This document shows, one piece after another, positions 32,831-41,462 of a stretch of 64,000 nucleotides of DNA. Position 1 is the first letter of the stretch; every line of letters begins with the position of its first letter. The translations under genes were made by a program, and so were the position numbers. The notes beneath the pieces are model-generated. The model was not told the DNA's origin. It saw only the letters and a list, made by a program, of their open reading frames with translations, and made no database searches. The DNA comes from Armatimonadota bacterium (GTDB lineage Bacteria > Armatimonadota > Fimbriimonadia > Fimbriimonadales > Fimbriimonadaceae). The DNA lies in the NCBI GenBank assembly GCA_020438215.1, contig JAGQUX010000001.1, forward strand, positions 179,406 through 243,405. Reading direction: 5' to 3'.

Positions 32831-32836
32831 ACGGTA
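32831..32836 (-). promoter_or_regulatory. Leaderless -10 (TACCGT) for the thioredoxin-domain gene
   Basis: TACCGT on the minus strand is followed by AGCAAT and then the ATG at 32824, which is the spacing of a leaderless transcript. Confidence 0.4.
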
Positions 32837-32842
32837 CCTTCA

Positions 32843-33322
32843 TCAAGTATCAAATACGCTATCGTCAGGATGTAGTCTGACTGCAACTTTTTCGATAAGA
32901 TCATTCTCCATAGCATGTTCAGCCATTATCTGCAGAAGCCGAAAACCCTCAACTTTTCCAGCATCCAGCTTTTCCATGAATTTTTCTGAATTAATGAGCC
33001 GCACCTGATTTTGCCCAACTTGATTTGCTAGCTTGACAGCATCTCTTGAAAAATCCTGTAACACAACCAAATGACAAAATGTGCACTTGTATAACTTATG
33101 TCCCTTTAGTGTTTGACGGACTGCGCTGACCCCAGCTCCGCGTCGGGGATTACATTTCACTTGCACTCCAATTCTGGTCAATTCCTTCTTGGCGATGAAG
33201 TCTAACCCGCACTCCTTTCTGCCCGCAGTATCGACAATTTCAAAACCTTGACTACGATAAAAATCTTGCACAAACAGCTCAAATTCTCGAGCAATCTTTA
33301 TAGTTCTCGGGCCAGGAGGCAT
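32843..33322 (-). CDS. Small PD-(D/E)XK restriction endonuclease-like protein
   Basis: This 159-residue protein has the nuclease core of the Mrr-like/PD-(D/E)XK fold: FELFVQDFYRSQGFEIVDT (helix A), the acidic residue in ECGLDFIAKK, QVKCNPRRG for the QxK motif, and a following helix with CTFCHLVVLQDFSRDA. It is short and lacks a DNA-recognition domain. It is AT-rich like mrr and DUF4917. The ATG at 33322 is supported by a TAAACT hexamer six bases upstream, in the shared divergent promoter. It could be a restriction enzyme, an antiphage nuclease or a remnant of a larger system. Confidence 0.72.
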   Translation of the reverse strand: MPPGPRTIKIAREFELFVQDFYRSQGFEIVDTAGRKECGLDFIAKKELTRIGVQVKCNPRRGAGVSAVRQTLKGHKLYKCTFCHLVVLQDFSRDAVKLANQVGQNQVRLINSEKFMEKLDAGKVEGFRLLQIMAEHAMENDLIEKVAVRLHPDDSVFDT

Positions 33323-33325
33323 GGA

Positions 33326-33357
33326 TTCAGTTTACTTGGCACTTTGCGTAAACTGAA
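33326..33357. promoter_or_regulatory. Mirror-image divergent leaderless promoter
   Basis: TTCAGTTTAC, 12 bases, GTAAACTGAA form a perfect inverted repeat. Each arm contains TAAACT pointing outwards and separated by exactly six bases from a start codon: ATG 33322 on minus and ATG 33361 on plus. The repeat may therefore be two identical -10 elements, or an operator covering both. Confidence 0.6.
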
Positions 33358-33360
33358 AAA

Positions 33361-34461
33361 ATGCTCGTGAGTGCCCTCGCCATCATCCTCTCCAGCCCGA
33401 CCACCGTCTTCCAAAGCGGCGAGGGAGGCTTCCACACCTACCGCATCCCGAGCCTCTATCACACCACCAAGGGAACAACCCTCGCTTTTGTGGAGGGCCG
33501 CGCCAGCCAAGCCGATGCCGCCAACAACTCGTTGGTGCTCCGCACCAGCACCGATGAAGGCAAAACCTGGGGCACGCAGCGCACCATCGCGAAACCCGAA
33601 GGCGGAAGTTTCAATAACCCCTGTATTGTCGAGACATCGAAAGGCGAGCTGATTCTCCACTACCAGCACTACCCGGCGGGCACACATGAATTCGATGTTC
33701 CGCCCGGCTGGACAGGCGAGAGAGCCGTGCAGGCATACCAAATCAAGAGCCGCGACCAAGGAAAAACTTGGTCGCCAGCAATCCGCCTGACGGAGCAAAT
33801 CAAATCGAAGGAGGCGCACACTCTCGCTAGTGGCCCGGGTGTGGGAATCAAATTAGAGCGCGGCAAGAAACGCGGACGCCTCCTAATGCCTTACAACCAG
33901 CGGATCGGGCAGAGGTTCACGGTTTATGCGGCGATTAGTGACGACAATGGCAACTCTTGGCGTATGGGGCAACCCGCCACCAGCGCACCGGAGGTTCATG
34001 CCAATGAAGTCCAATTCGTGGAGTTAGCCGAAGGAGCTATCCTTCTCAATGCGCGCAACCAAGCCTCCGCCAAAATGCGATGTGTTGCCCTCAGCCACGA
34101 TTTCGGTGAGACTTGGACGCCAATCAGCCTGGACACGAACCTCCCTGACCCAACCTGCCAAGGCTCGATTCTCCGGTCGGCTTGGCCGAATAGTGGTCAG
34201 CCAGGTTTGATCGCATTCTCTAATCCCGCCGACCAATCGGGGCGCAAAAACGGCGTGATCCGCCTCAGTTTTGATGAAGGGCGCACCTGGCCATTCACGC
34301 AAGTGATTGAGGAAGGCTCATTCCAATACTCCTCGCTCTGCCGGTTCGCCGATGATCGCCTGGGAATCCTGTATGAGCATGTTGTTGACAACAAGTATCA
34401 GATCATCTTTCGCCAGATTCAAATTGAGGGTGTTGATCACTTAACCGTTCTCCGACCATAA
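33361..34461 (+). CDS. Exo-alpha-sialidase (GH33)
   Basis: Sialidases release terminal sialic acids from glycans. After a short signal-like start (MLVSALAIILSSPTTVF) comes GGFHTYRIPSL, the FRIP-type motif with the first Arg of the triad. LAFVEGRASQADAAN follows with the catalytic Asp region. Five Asp-box repeats can be read: STDEGKTW, SRDQGKTW, SDDNGNSW, SHDFGETW and SFDEGRTW. VHANEVQFVELAEGAILLNARN gives the Glu and second Arg, and RLGILYEH a late conserved element. The length of 366 residues fits a single six-bladed propeller. It is followed by a glycosyltransferase, hinting at glycan turnover. Confidence 0.88.
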   Translation: MLVSALAIILSSPTTVFQSGEGGFHTYRIPSLYHTTKGTTLAFVEGRASQADAANNSLVLRTSTDEGKTWGTQRTIAKPEGGSFNNPCIVETSKGELILHYQHYPAGTHEFDVPPGWTGERAVQAYQIKSRDQGKTWSPAIRLTEQIKSKEAHTLASGPGVGIKLERGKKRGRLLMPYNQRIGQRFTVYAAISDDNGNSWRMGQPATSAPEVHANEVQFVELAEGAILLNARNQASAKMRCVALSHDFGETWTPISLDTNLPDPTCQGSILRSAWPNSGQPGLIAFSNPADQSGRKNGVIRLSFDEGRTWPFTQVIEEGSFQYSSLCRFADDRLGILYEHVVDNKYQIIFRQIQIEGVDHLTVLRP

Positions 34462-34485
34462 TGGTTGGGCTCGTCGCCGGAAGCC

Positions 34486-35487
34486 ATGCCGCCATTTTTG
34501 AAGAAGATCATCCAAGCGCTTATTGTCGTGCGCTACAAATTCAAGCTGACTCCTGTTGGTCAGGTGGTGCTATTTTGGCCAAAGAATTTCTTCACAAATC
34601 TGGGGTTTCAGATTCGGAAACTCCTCAATATCCCGGCAAAAGGGGCGCAAGTTCCTCCCTACACTGGCCCAGAGCCGAAGGAATTCGAGCACTATCTCTC
34701 GATTTTCGTCCGGTGTTTCAATGAAGGCATTTATCTGGATGAATTCATTGCTTTCCATCTCGCGATGGGTGTCGATCATATCTACATCTATGACAACGCG
34801 AGCAAGGACAACACCGCCGAGGTCTTGAAGCCTTGGGTCGAGCGCGGCGTGGTGACTCACGTACTCTGGCCGAACAAACCCCCTTCACCTACCGCCGACG
34901 TGGACTGTGTTGTCCGGTGTCGTGACAAAACTCGATGGTTGATGTGCATTGATGCCGACGAGTTTGTCTTCCCTGTCGAAGGTGATTCCCTTGTGCCGAT
35001 CCTTCAGGAATTTGAAGCGCACAAAGGGATTAGCGTTGCGAACCTATTTTTCGGAAGTTCCAATCACGAGAAGCGACCCGATGGACTTGTGATTGAGGCT
35101 TACACCGGTTGTGGCGACAAGCTCAGTCGTAATGTGAAGTCGATCATTGATCCGCGGTCGGTCATCCTCAACAAGAATTCTCATTACTGGATTCACAAAG
35201 GCTGGAGCCAGTGCGTCGATGAGAACCATAAACCGATTCAAGGCGGCTCGGCACTTCATCCAACCGCGAACAAGATTCGCCTCAACCACTACTACAGTAA
35301 ATCGTTGGAAGACTATTTGATGAAGTCAGACCCAAATTACTTTGTCGATACATGGGCGAAGCTCAATAACACTCGCAATGAGGCCAAGGCCAAGGAATCC
35401 ATGTCTCGGTACATGGAAGCAGAAAACCGGGATATCCAGCGATTTATTGAAGCTACCAAAGCCAAACTCAGAGAATTCCAAGACTAG
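34486..35487 (+). CDS. Glycosyltransferase, GT92-like
   Basis: This protein of about 330 residues has the GT92/GT2_4 layout: an N-terminal helical region, then FVRCFNEGIYLDEFIAFHLAMGVDHIYIYDNASKDNT (quoted loosely, 85-120), the metal-binding DADEF in WLMCIDADEFVFPVEG, then a RNVKSIIDPRSV segment and KIRLNHYYSKSLEDYLMK near the end. There is no signal peptide. It is likely a cytoplasmic or membrane-associated galactosyl- or related transferase. A TTG at 34465 is in frame, but GGAAG before the ATG at 34486 favours the latter. The acceptor is unknown. Confidence 0.8.
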   Translation: MPPFLKKIIQALIVVRYKFKLTPVGQVVLFWPKNFFTNLGFQIRKLLNIPAKGAQVPPYTGPEPKEFEHYLSIFVRCFNEGIYLDEFIAFHLAMGVDHIYIYDNASKDNTAEVLKPWVERGVVTHVLWPNKPPSPTADVDCVVRCRDKTRWLMCIDADEFVFPVEGDSLVPILQEFEAHKGISVANLFFGSSNHEKRPDGLVIEAYTGCGDKLSRNVKSIIDPRSVILNKNSHYWIHKGWSQCVDENHKPIQGGSALHPTANKIRLNHYYSKSLEDYLMKSDPNYFVDTWAKLNNTRNEAKAKESMSRYMEAENRDIQRFIEATKAKLREFQD

Positions 35488-35507
35488 GCGGGAACAAGGT
35501 TCGGCTG

Positions 35508-35513
35508 TATAAT
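35508..35513 (+). promoter_or_regulatory. Consensus -10 (TATAAT) upstream of deoC
   Basis: TATAAT lies eleven bases before the GTG start and predicts a leader of about five bases. AGGGG between the two could act as a close Shine-Dalgarno. Confidence 0.5.
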
Positions 35514-35524
35514 AGGGGTCTCTC

Positions 35525-36517
35525 GTGGCCCAGATTTCTGACCCCATTGGCGGGGATTCGTTGATCCCGCATGAACTCCAGCGCAACCCTGGTCAACACC
35601 TTGATCTGGACTGGGTGCAATCGCTGGTCGTCAACCGATCTGCGGTCGAGCGCCGGGCAGATACCTTCCCTAAGCGGCGCACGGTGAAGAAAGAGTGGCA
35701 AGCAGCCTGGCTTATCCGGGCGATTGAGTGTATTGATCTCACCACACTGAGCGGTGATGACACAACCGGCAATGTCCACCGTCTGTGCATGAAGGCCCGT
35801 AACCCGCTTAGCGGCGAGCTTTTGGAATCTCTGGGAATAGAGAGCGTCCACACCGGAGCAGTCTGCGTTTATCACCAATATGTTTCGGATGCCGTACGAT
35901 TTCTGAAAGGTTCAGGAATTCCTGTCGCTGCCGTCAGCACTGGTTTCCCTGCGGGCTTGTCTCCATTCAAACAACGACTTGAGGAAATCCACCATTCGGT
36001 GAGTGATGGCGCTGATGAAATCGACATTGTCATCACACGTTCTCATGTTTTGCGCGGAGATTGGGATGCGCTGTACGATGAGATGAAGGCTTTCCGAGAA
36101 GCGTGCGGTGAGGCGCATGTCAAAGCAATTCTGGCGACTGGCGAACTCGGAACGCTCACCAATGTCGCCCGAGCATCAGCGGTTTGTATGATGGCCGGAG
36201 CCGATTTCATCAAAACCTCCACTGGGAAAGAGCCAGTCAATGCAACGCTCCCCTATGCGTTTGTCATGGCTCGTTTGATTCGTGAATATCAAGAGCGCAC
36301 TGGAGCCAAGATTGGATTCAAACCCGCTGGTGGTATCCGAACGGCAAAGCAATCCCTGGACTATCTAATGCTGATGAAGGACGAACTCGGCGATGACTGG
36401 CTATCGCCTCACCTGTTCCGCATCGGCGCTTCCACTCTCCTCGCCGATATTGAGCGACAGCTTGAGCACTATATCTCCGGTCGCTACTCCGCTTTCAACC
36501 GCCACCCGATGGGATAA
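35525..36517 (+). CDS. deoC: Deoxyribose-phosphate aldolase (long form)
   Basis: DeoC cleaves 2-deoxyribose-5-phosphate to acetaldehyde and glyceraldehyde-3-phosphate through a Schiff base. The lysine is Lys230 in DFIKTSTGKEPVNAT. The second active-site lysine is in KIGFKPAGGIRT. CIDLTTLSGDDT and DEIDIVI are further signatures. At 330 residues it has an N-terminal extension of about 65 residues, as in the eukaryote-like long DeoC class. It starts at GTG and is 3 bases upstream of an aldehyde dehydrogenase that could consume the acetaldehyde. It pairs functionally with the phosphorylase at 17056. Confidence 0.94.
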   Translation: MAQISDPIGGDSLIPHELQRNPGQHLDLDWVQSLVVNRSAVERRADTFPKRRTVKKEWQAAWLIRAIECIDLTTLSGDDTTGNVHRLCMKARNPLSGELLESLGIESVHTGAVCVYHQYVSDAVRFLKGSGIPVAAVSTGFPAGLSPFKQRLEEIHHSVSDGADEIDIVITRSHVLRGDWDALYDEMKAFREACGEAHVKAILATGELGTLTNVARASAVCMMAGADFIKTSTGKEPVNATLPYAFVMARLIREYQERTGAKIGFKPAGGIRTAKQSLDYLMLMKDELGDDWLSPHLFRIGASTLLADIERQLEHYISGRYSAFNRHPMG

Positions 36518-36520
36518 ACA

Positions 36521-38836
36521 ATGAGCAAAGTCGCTGATATTCTGGAAACTCTCCCCTATGGCCCTGCGCCTGAGGATGCAAAAGCTACCGCCAAATGGTT
36601 AGAAGACCACGGGCGAAAGTTCGGCATCTATGTTGGCGGCGAGTGGCTAAGCGGTGAATCTCATTTTGAGAGCGTCAATCCCGCCGATGGCACTGTGCTT
36701 GGCTCAATTGCGCAAGCATCAAATGAGCAGGTCAATCAAGCTGTAGCCGCAGCTCGCAAAGCTCTTCCGGAATGGCAAGCGATGGGAGGAACGGCGCGAG
36801 CAAAAATTCTCTACGCAATCGCCCGCAAAGTCCAAAAGCATTCTCGACTCTTTGCCGTTCTGGAAACCATGGACAACGGCAAGCCAATCCGCGAAACCCG
36901 CGACATTGATGTTCCGCTCGTAGCCCGCCACTTCTATTACCATGCCGGTTGGGCCAAAGTCATGGAAGCCGAGTTCCCCGATTATCAACCAGTTGGTGTA
37001 TGCGGGCAGATCATCCCTTGGAACTTTCCACTCCTAATGCTCGCATGGAAGATTGCTCCCGCACTCGCAATGGGCAATACCGTCATCCTCAAACCGGCGG
37101 AATTCACTTCCCTATCCGCTATATTGTTCGCTGAGATTTGCCACGAAGCGGGTGTTCCGGCTGGAGTCGTCAATATCATCACGGGTGATGGCGAAGTCGG
37201 TCGCGCGATTGTTGAGCACCCCAATATTGACAAGATTGCCTTCACAGGTTCGACGGAAGTCGGACGCATTATCCGAAAGGCGACTGCCGGAACAGAAAAG
37301 AAACTCTCACTAGAGCTCGGCGGAAAGTCTCCTTTTATCGTTTTTGAAGATGCTGATCTGGACAGCGCCGTCGAAGGATTGGTGGATGCGATTTGGTTCA
37401 ACCAAGGCCAGGTCTGCTGTGCAGGCTCACGCCTTCTTGTACAAGAAGGTGTTGCGGAGAAGGTTTACGCCAAGATCCGCACAAGAATGGCGACTCTGCG
37501 GGTGGGAAGCCCTCTTGATAAAGCGGTTGATCTCGGCGCGATTGTAGATCGTTCGCAACTGGAGAGGATTAACAGTTTGGTTGAAAAAGGCGTCGAAGAA
37601 GGAGCAACGAAGTATCAATCCCCTTGCGATCTTCCTGCCGATGGATTCTATTTCCCCCCAACACTCCTCACCGATGTGGAACCAGCCAGCACCGTAGCCC
37701 AGACCGAAATATTTGGCCCGGTTCTGGTTGCCATGACATTCCGCACGCCTGCCGAAGCCGTAGCACTCGGCAACAACACGGTTTACGGACTTGCCGCAAG
37801 CGTCTGGACACAGAATCTTGACATTGCTCACGACATCGCCGCCCAACTCAAAGCGGGCGCGATTTGGGTGAACTGCACCAACCAATTCGATGCCAGTTGC
37901 GGGTTCGGCGGTTATCGCGAATCCGGTTTTGGGCGAGAAGGTGGTCGCGAAGGGCTTTACGAATACCTGAAATGGAAGACTCCAACCATTTCGGAAACCA
38001 AACAAACTTCCGGCGAATCGCTACCAAAGATCGATCGCACCCACAAGCTCTACATTGGTGGCAAACAAGTTCGTCCCGACGGTGGTTATTCTTATGAAGC
38101 GGTTGGACAAGAGTTCGCGATAGCGAACCGGAAAGATGCTCGCAACGCAGTTGAAGTGGCAGCTTCAGCACAAGCTAGCTGGGCTAAAACCGCTGCGTTC
38201 ACACGAAGCCAAATCCTTTACTACCTTGCCGAGAATATGGAAGGTGCAAGGGAGCAATTGATTGCCGCAATCCAACCAACTGGTGGTGATTCGGCTTCCG
38301 AAGAATTCGAGCAGGCCATTGAACTTGTCCTTCACTACGCGGCGATGGCAGATAAGTACGAAGGGACAGTCCACCAACCCCCGTTCCGAGGGTTCACTTA
38401 CACTCAGAATGAAGCGATTGGTGTTGTGGCGACTCTCGCGCCCGAATCACCGAGCCTGCTGGGGTTCCTTGGCGTCACGCTCCCCCTTATCGCGATGGGC
38501 AACGCTGTTGTTGCCGTGGCGAGCGAGTCAAATCCACTTCCGGCTGTAGAACTTATGCGAATTATTGAGGCTTCCGATGTTCCCGCAGGTGTCTGGAATA
38601 TCCTGACAGGTCACCATGCCGAGCTTGAAAAGACTCTGGCCGATCACCTGGGAGTGGATGGACTGTGGCACTTCAGTACGGTCACTTCTGCCTCGACCGT
38701 GCAGGAGCTTTCCGCCGGAAATCTTAAACAGACTTGGAGCAGCTATGGGAAGAATATCGATTTCACTTCCACAAGTGTAGAGTTTCTCCGTCGGGCTACA
38801 CAGGTGAAGAATATTTGGGTTCCTTATGGGAGCTAG
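36521..38836 (+). CDS. Two-domain aldehyde dehydrogenase (ALDH16-like)
   Basis: Residues 1 to about 490 are a complete NAD(P)-dependent ALDH: PWNFPLLMLAWKIAPALAMGN, FTGSTEVGR, LELGGKSPFIVFEDADLD with the general base Glu, and the nucleophile Cys299 in FNQGQVCCAGSR. A second, shorter ALDH-like domain follows (about 505-771: LYIGGKQVRPDGGYSYE, NEAIGVVATLAPESPSLLGFLG). It lacks the nucleophile Cys and ends after the equivalent of the cofactor domain. This is the ALDH16 architecture, in which the second domain is structural. Co-transcription with deoC suggests acetaldehyde as substrate. Confidence 0.88.
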   Translation: MSKVADILETLPYGPAPEDAKATAKWLEDHGRKFGIYVGGEWLSGESHFESVNPADGTVLGSIAQASNEQVNQAVAAARKALPEWQAMGGTARAKILYAIARKVQKHSRLFAVLETMDNGKPIRETRDIDVPLVARHFYYHAGWAKVMEAEFPDYQPVGVCGQIIPWNFPLLMLAWKIAPALAMGNTVILKPAEFTSLSAILFAEICHEAGVPAGVVNIITGDGEVGRAIVEHPNIDKIAFTGSTEVGRIIRKATAGTEKKLSLELGGKSPFIVFEDADLDSAVEGLVDAIWFNQGQVCCAGSRLLVQEGVAEKVYAKIRTRMATLRVGSPLDKAVDLGAIVDRSQLERINSLVEKGVEEGATKYQSPCDLPADGFYFPPTLLTDVEPASTVAQTEIFGPVLVAMTFRTPAEAVALGNNTVYGLAASVWTQNLDIAHDIAAQLKAGAIWVNCTNQFDASCGFGGYRESGFGREGGREGLYEYLKWKTPTISETKQTSGESLPKIDRTHKLYIGGKQVRPDGGYSYEAVGQEFAIANRKDARNAVEVAASAQASWAKTAAFTRSQILYYLAENMEGAREQLIAAIQPTGGDSASEEFEQAIELVLHYAAMADKYEGTVHQPPFRGFTYTQNEAIGVVATLAPESPSLLGFLGVTLPLIAMGNAVVAVASESNPLPAVELMRIIEASDVPAGVWNILTGHHAELEKTLADHLGVDGLWHFSTVTSASTVQELSAGNLKQTWSSYGKNIDFTSTSVEFLRRATQVKNIWVPYGS

Positions 38837-38872
38837 CTGCCAACTAGTGAAAATACCAGGTCACTTCAGTGC

Positions 38873-38890
38873 ATTATTCTGAAATAATGT
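38873..38890. repeat. AT-rich hairpin between the ALDH and HAF-repeat genes
   Basis: CATTATT-CTGA-AATAATG forms a perfect 7-bp stem followed by TTTTC. It could be a weak terminator for the deoC-ALDH operon. The weak stem makes this uncertain. Confidence 0.35.
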
Positions 38891-38924
38891 TTTCACTCGC
38901 GTTTTTGAACGTTGCTGAGGGGAT

Positions 38925-40022
38925 ATGAAAAGGTTATTTTTACTTTCGTTTGCCTGCATTGGAATATCCAGTGGGGCGCATGCCGTCCAATACATGATCA
39001 CTGATCTTGGTGTATTGCCAGGTAATCACATTACTAGTTTTGCAACTGGCGTTAACAATTTGGGTGAAGTCACTGGTGTTTCGCAGGAAAGCTCCTTTAG
39101 CAAGCGAAATGGTTTTTATTGGTCTTCTTCCACCGGTATGGTTTCGATTGGGTCTGCTTCGACAACAATCAATTTCAGTCAAGCTAGTTCAATCAATGCT
39201 TCTGGACACATCGCAGGAAGTTCAATAGCCTCGACAGGTTTCGGAAATACAAACGTTGCAGTCAAGTGGGATCCGATCTCAGGGATGCAAGTTCTCACTA
39301 GCATGGCAGGGGAGGAGAGTAGTTTTGCTTGGAAGATCAATGACTCTGGGCAAATTGCTGGAGAAAACGTTGTTGGAGGCATCAACCAGGGTTTTTTCTG
39401 GGATTCTACGATGGGCAAACAGCGCATTGGTTCTTTGGCTGGTGCTAATGGCAGTAGCAGTGTTTCCGATATGAACAATTTAGGTGAAATTGTTGGAGGA
39501 AGCCAAAACTCGTCAGGCGGCACCGAAGCCTATATCTGGGACTCAGTAAACGGAATGCGAAGTCTTTCAGCAATCCTTCCATCTTCTCTCCAGGATTTTT
39601 CAGTAACGGATATCAATGATGTTGGCGATTTCCTCGGTGGAGCAGTCGTAAATTTCCAGGCTCGGCAGTTTCACTATTCAGCATCAGCTGGATTACATCT
39701 GATTGATGGACTGTCTGGTATATCTGGAAACACACTCCTCAATGAGGTCAACAACGTTGGAGTTGCTGTCGGATCGCACGGATCCAATGCCATTATCTGG
39801 GATGCTATCAATGGCACGCAAAACCTGAACGATCTGAAAGTAGGAACTACCAATAATCTACTGGATGCCCAATCGATAAGCGATACAGGGTTTATTGCTG
39901 GAAGCATGACTGTCGGGACGCAAACTCACGCCTATCTTGCTACTCCAGTTCCAGAGCCGGCATCCATGATCGGGCTGTCAGCACTTGGTTTGCTCGTGAT
40001 CCGACGACGCAAAAAGAACTAA
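38925..40022 (+). CDS. PEP-CTERM protein with HAF repeats
   Basis: A signal peptide ([20 protein letters not shown]) is followed by several repeats of the HAF extracellular type. Each pairs a motif like TDLGVLPG or SIGSAST with 'N.LGEV.G.S......F.W', for example [48 protein letters not shown] and [12 protein letters not shown]. The C-terminus is a PEP-CTERM tag: VPEPASM, a hydrophobic helix, RRRKKN. It is therefore a surface or matrix protein sorted by exosortase. The Shine-Dalgarno TGAGGGG is strong. The function of HAF repeats is unknown, with a beta-propeller likely. Confidence 0.85.
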   Translation: MKRLFLLSFACIGISSGAHAVQYMITDLGVLPGNHITSFATGVNNLGEVTGVSQESSFSKRNGFYWSSSTGMVSIGSASTTINFSQASSINASGHIAGSSIASTGFGNTNVAVKWDPISGMQVLTSMAGEESSFAWKINDSGQIAGENVVGGINQGFFWDSTMGKQRIGSLAGANGSSSVSDMNNLGEIVGGSQNSSGGTEAYIWDSVNGMRSLSAILPSSLQDFSVTDINDVGDFLGGAVVNFQARQFHYSASAGLHLIDGLSGISGNTLLNEVNNVGVAVGSHGSNAIIWDAINGTQNLNDLKVGTTNNLLDAQSISDTGFIAGSMTVGTQTHAYLATPVPEPASMIGLSALGLLVIRRRKKN

Positions 40023-40115
40023 TAAGCAATCGGGAGGTTTTCAAGGAATGGAATTAGAAAACCTCCCGTCCCGCCGCAAAACTCATCCAACGCTTCATAA
40101 TTCATCCCGTCCACC

Positions 40116-41207
40116 ATGCTCAGAGCCGGGAATGTAGGTCTGCCAAACGTCGGGAAATCGACACTCTTCAACGCTGTTGTTGCCAATGCCCAAGCGCAAG
40201 CGGCGAACTTTCCATTTTGTACGATTGAGCCGAACGTCGGCATCGTGAGCGTCCCCGATGAGCGACTGGAAACTCTCGCCAAGATCAGCGGGAGCGAAAA
40301 CATCCTCCCTGCTCGTGTTGAGTTTGTCGATATTGCTGGCCTTGTCAAGGGAGCCAGCAAAGGCGAGGGTCTCGGCAACCAGTTTCTCGCTAACATCCGC
40401 GAAGTCGATGCGATCGTCCACGTTGTGCGCTGCTTTGAGAACGATGACATTACCCATGTCCACGGCTCAGTTGATCCTCTGCGTGACATTGAAATCATCA
40501 ATCTGGAGTTGATTTACTCCGACCTTGGCCAGGCGGAGAAGCGCGTTGAACGTGCCCGCAAGGACGCTAAGCAAAAGAAAGAAGCGCAACTCGAAGCGGA
40601 TGTGCTGGATCGAATCATCACCCACCTGAACGATGGAAAGTCCGTGCGTTCAATGGCATTGGAAGAGGAAGAGCTGGAAGCAATTAAGCACCTCGGCTTC
40701 CTGACAGCAAAGCCGGTGATCTACGCCGCCAACGTGTCCGAAAACGACTTGAGCGAAGGCAACAAATGGGTGGACGAAGTTCGCAAACTTGCAAAAGAAG
40801 AGAGTGCCGAAGTGATCGTCATCTCCGCGCAAGTGGAGGCGGAATTGGTTGAGCTTCCAGAAGAAGATCGAGAGGAGTTTCTTGCCAGCTTGGGTGCTAC
40901 GGAAGGCGGTTTGAAATCCCTGATCCGCGCAACATACGATCTGCTTGGTCTACAAACCTACTTCACCACCGGCCCGAAAGAAACCCGCGCCTGGACAATC
41001 ACCAAAGGCATGAAGGCTCCTCAAGCCGCCGGGGTCATCCACACCGATTTTGAGAAAGGGTTCATCCGGGCAGAAACGGTGAGCTTTACCGATCTCGTTG
41101 ATGCGGGATCTATGAACGCGGCGAAGGACAAGGGAAAAGTGCGCTCGGAAGGCAAGGATTACACCGTTCAAGAAGGCGATGTGATGCTTTTCCGCTTTAA
41201 CGTCTAA
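40116..41207 (+). CDS. ychF: Redox-regulated ATPase YchF (Obg-family)
   Basis: YchF/OLA1 is a ribosome-binding P-loop ATPase of the Obg family. It has G1 [17 protein letters not shown] (residues about 5-21), G3 [33 protein letters not shown] in place of the GTP-specifying NKxD (hence ATP preference), and the C-terminal TGS domain ([20 protein letters not shown], then [16 protein letters not shown]). The length of 363 residues is typical. It is a housekeeping translation or stress factor, and it is monocistronic here. Confidence 0.95.
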   Translation: MLRAGNVGLPNVGKSTLFNAVVANAQAQAANFPFCTIEPNVGIVSVPDERLETLAKISGSENILPARVEFVDIAGLVKGASKGEGLGNQFLANIREVDAIVHVVRCFENDDITHVHGSVDPLRDIEIINLELIYSDLGQAEKRVERARKDAKQKKEAQLEADVLDRIITHLNDGKSVRSMALEEEELEAIKHLGFLTAKPVIYAANVSENDLSEGNKWVDEVRKLAKEESAEVIVISAQVEAELVELPEEDREEFLASLGATEGGLKSLIRATYDLLGLQTYFTTGPKETRAWTITKGMKAPQAAGVIHTDFEKGFIRAETVSFTDLVDAGSMNAAKDKGKVRSEGKDYTVQEGDVMLFRFNV

Positions 41208-41219
41208 GCCTTGGCTTAG
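41204..41219. repeat. Short inverted repeat at the ychF stop
   Basis: CTAAGCC-TT-GGCTTAG overlaps the ychF stop codon. It has no T tract, so it is not a convincing terminator by itself. The rest of the 255-base gap to 41463 holds no gene that I can see. Confidence 0.35.
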
Positions 41220-41462
41220 TCGAGATTCTCATACACTCAACCCGGACATTGCATTACCATAACTATCTTCAATCACGTAGCTACGAATGATTTGAGTCGT
41301 TTTCATGCAATAGCTAGGATCGAGCAACTCGTTTTCCAGCACAAATACCTGTTTCTCCGCTGATATTCCTGGCCCAGTTGATCGTCACACCAAGCTCCTG
41401 GTAAAAGCGAGTTGTGCTCTTCGGAAATATTCTGAATGCCTTTTTTTATCGGAGTGGTTAAT

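Noticed and set aside
38840..38924. Sigma-54 promoter upstream of the HAF-repeat PEP-CTERM gene
   Set aside because: AGG-TCACTTCAGT-GCA has the GG/GC spacing, but the remaining bases do not match TGGCAC-N5-TTGC.
41276..41285. Palindrome CGTAGCTACG in the gap after ychF
   Set aside because: At ten bases it is expected by chance and has no positional relation to a start site.
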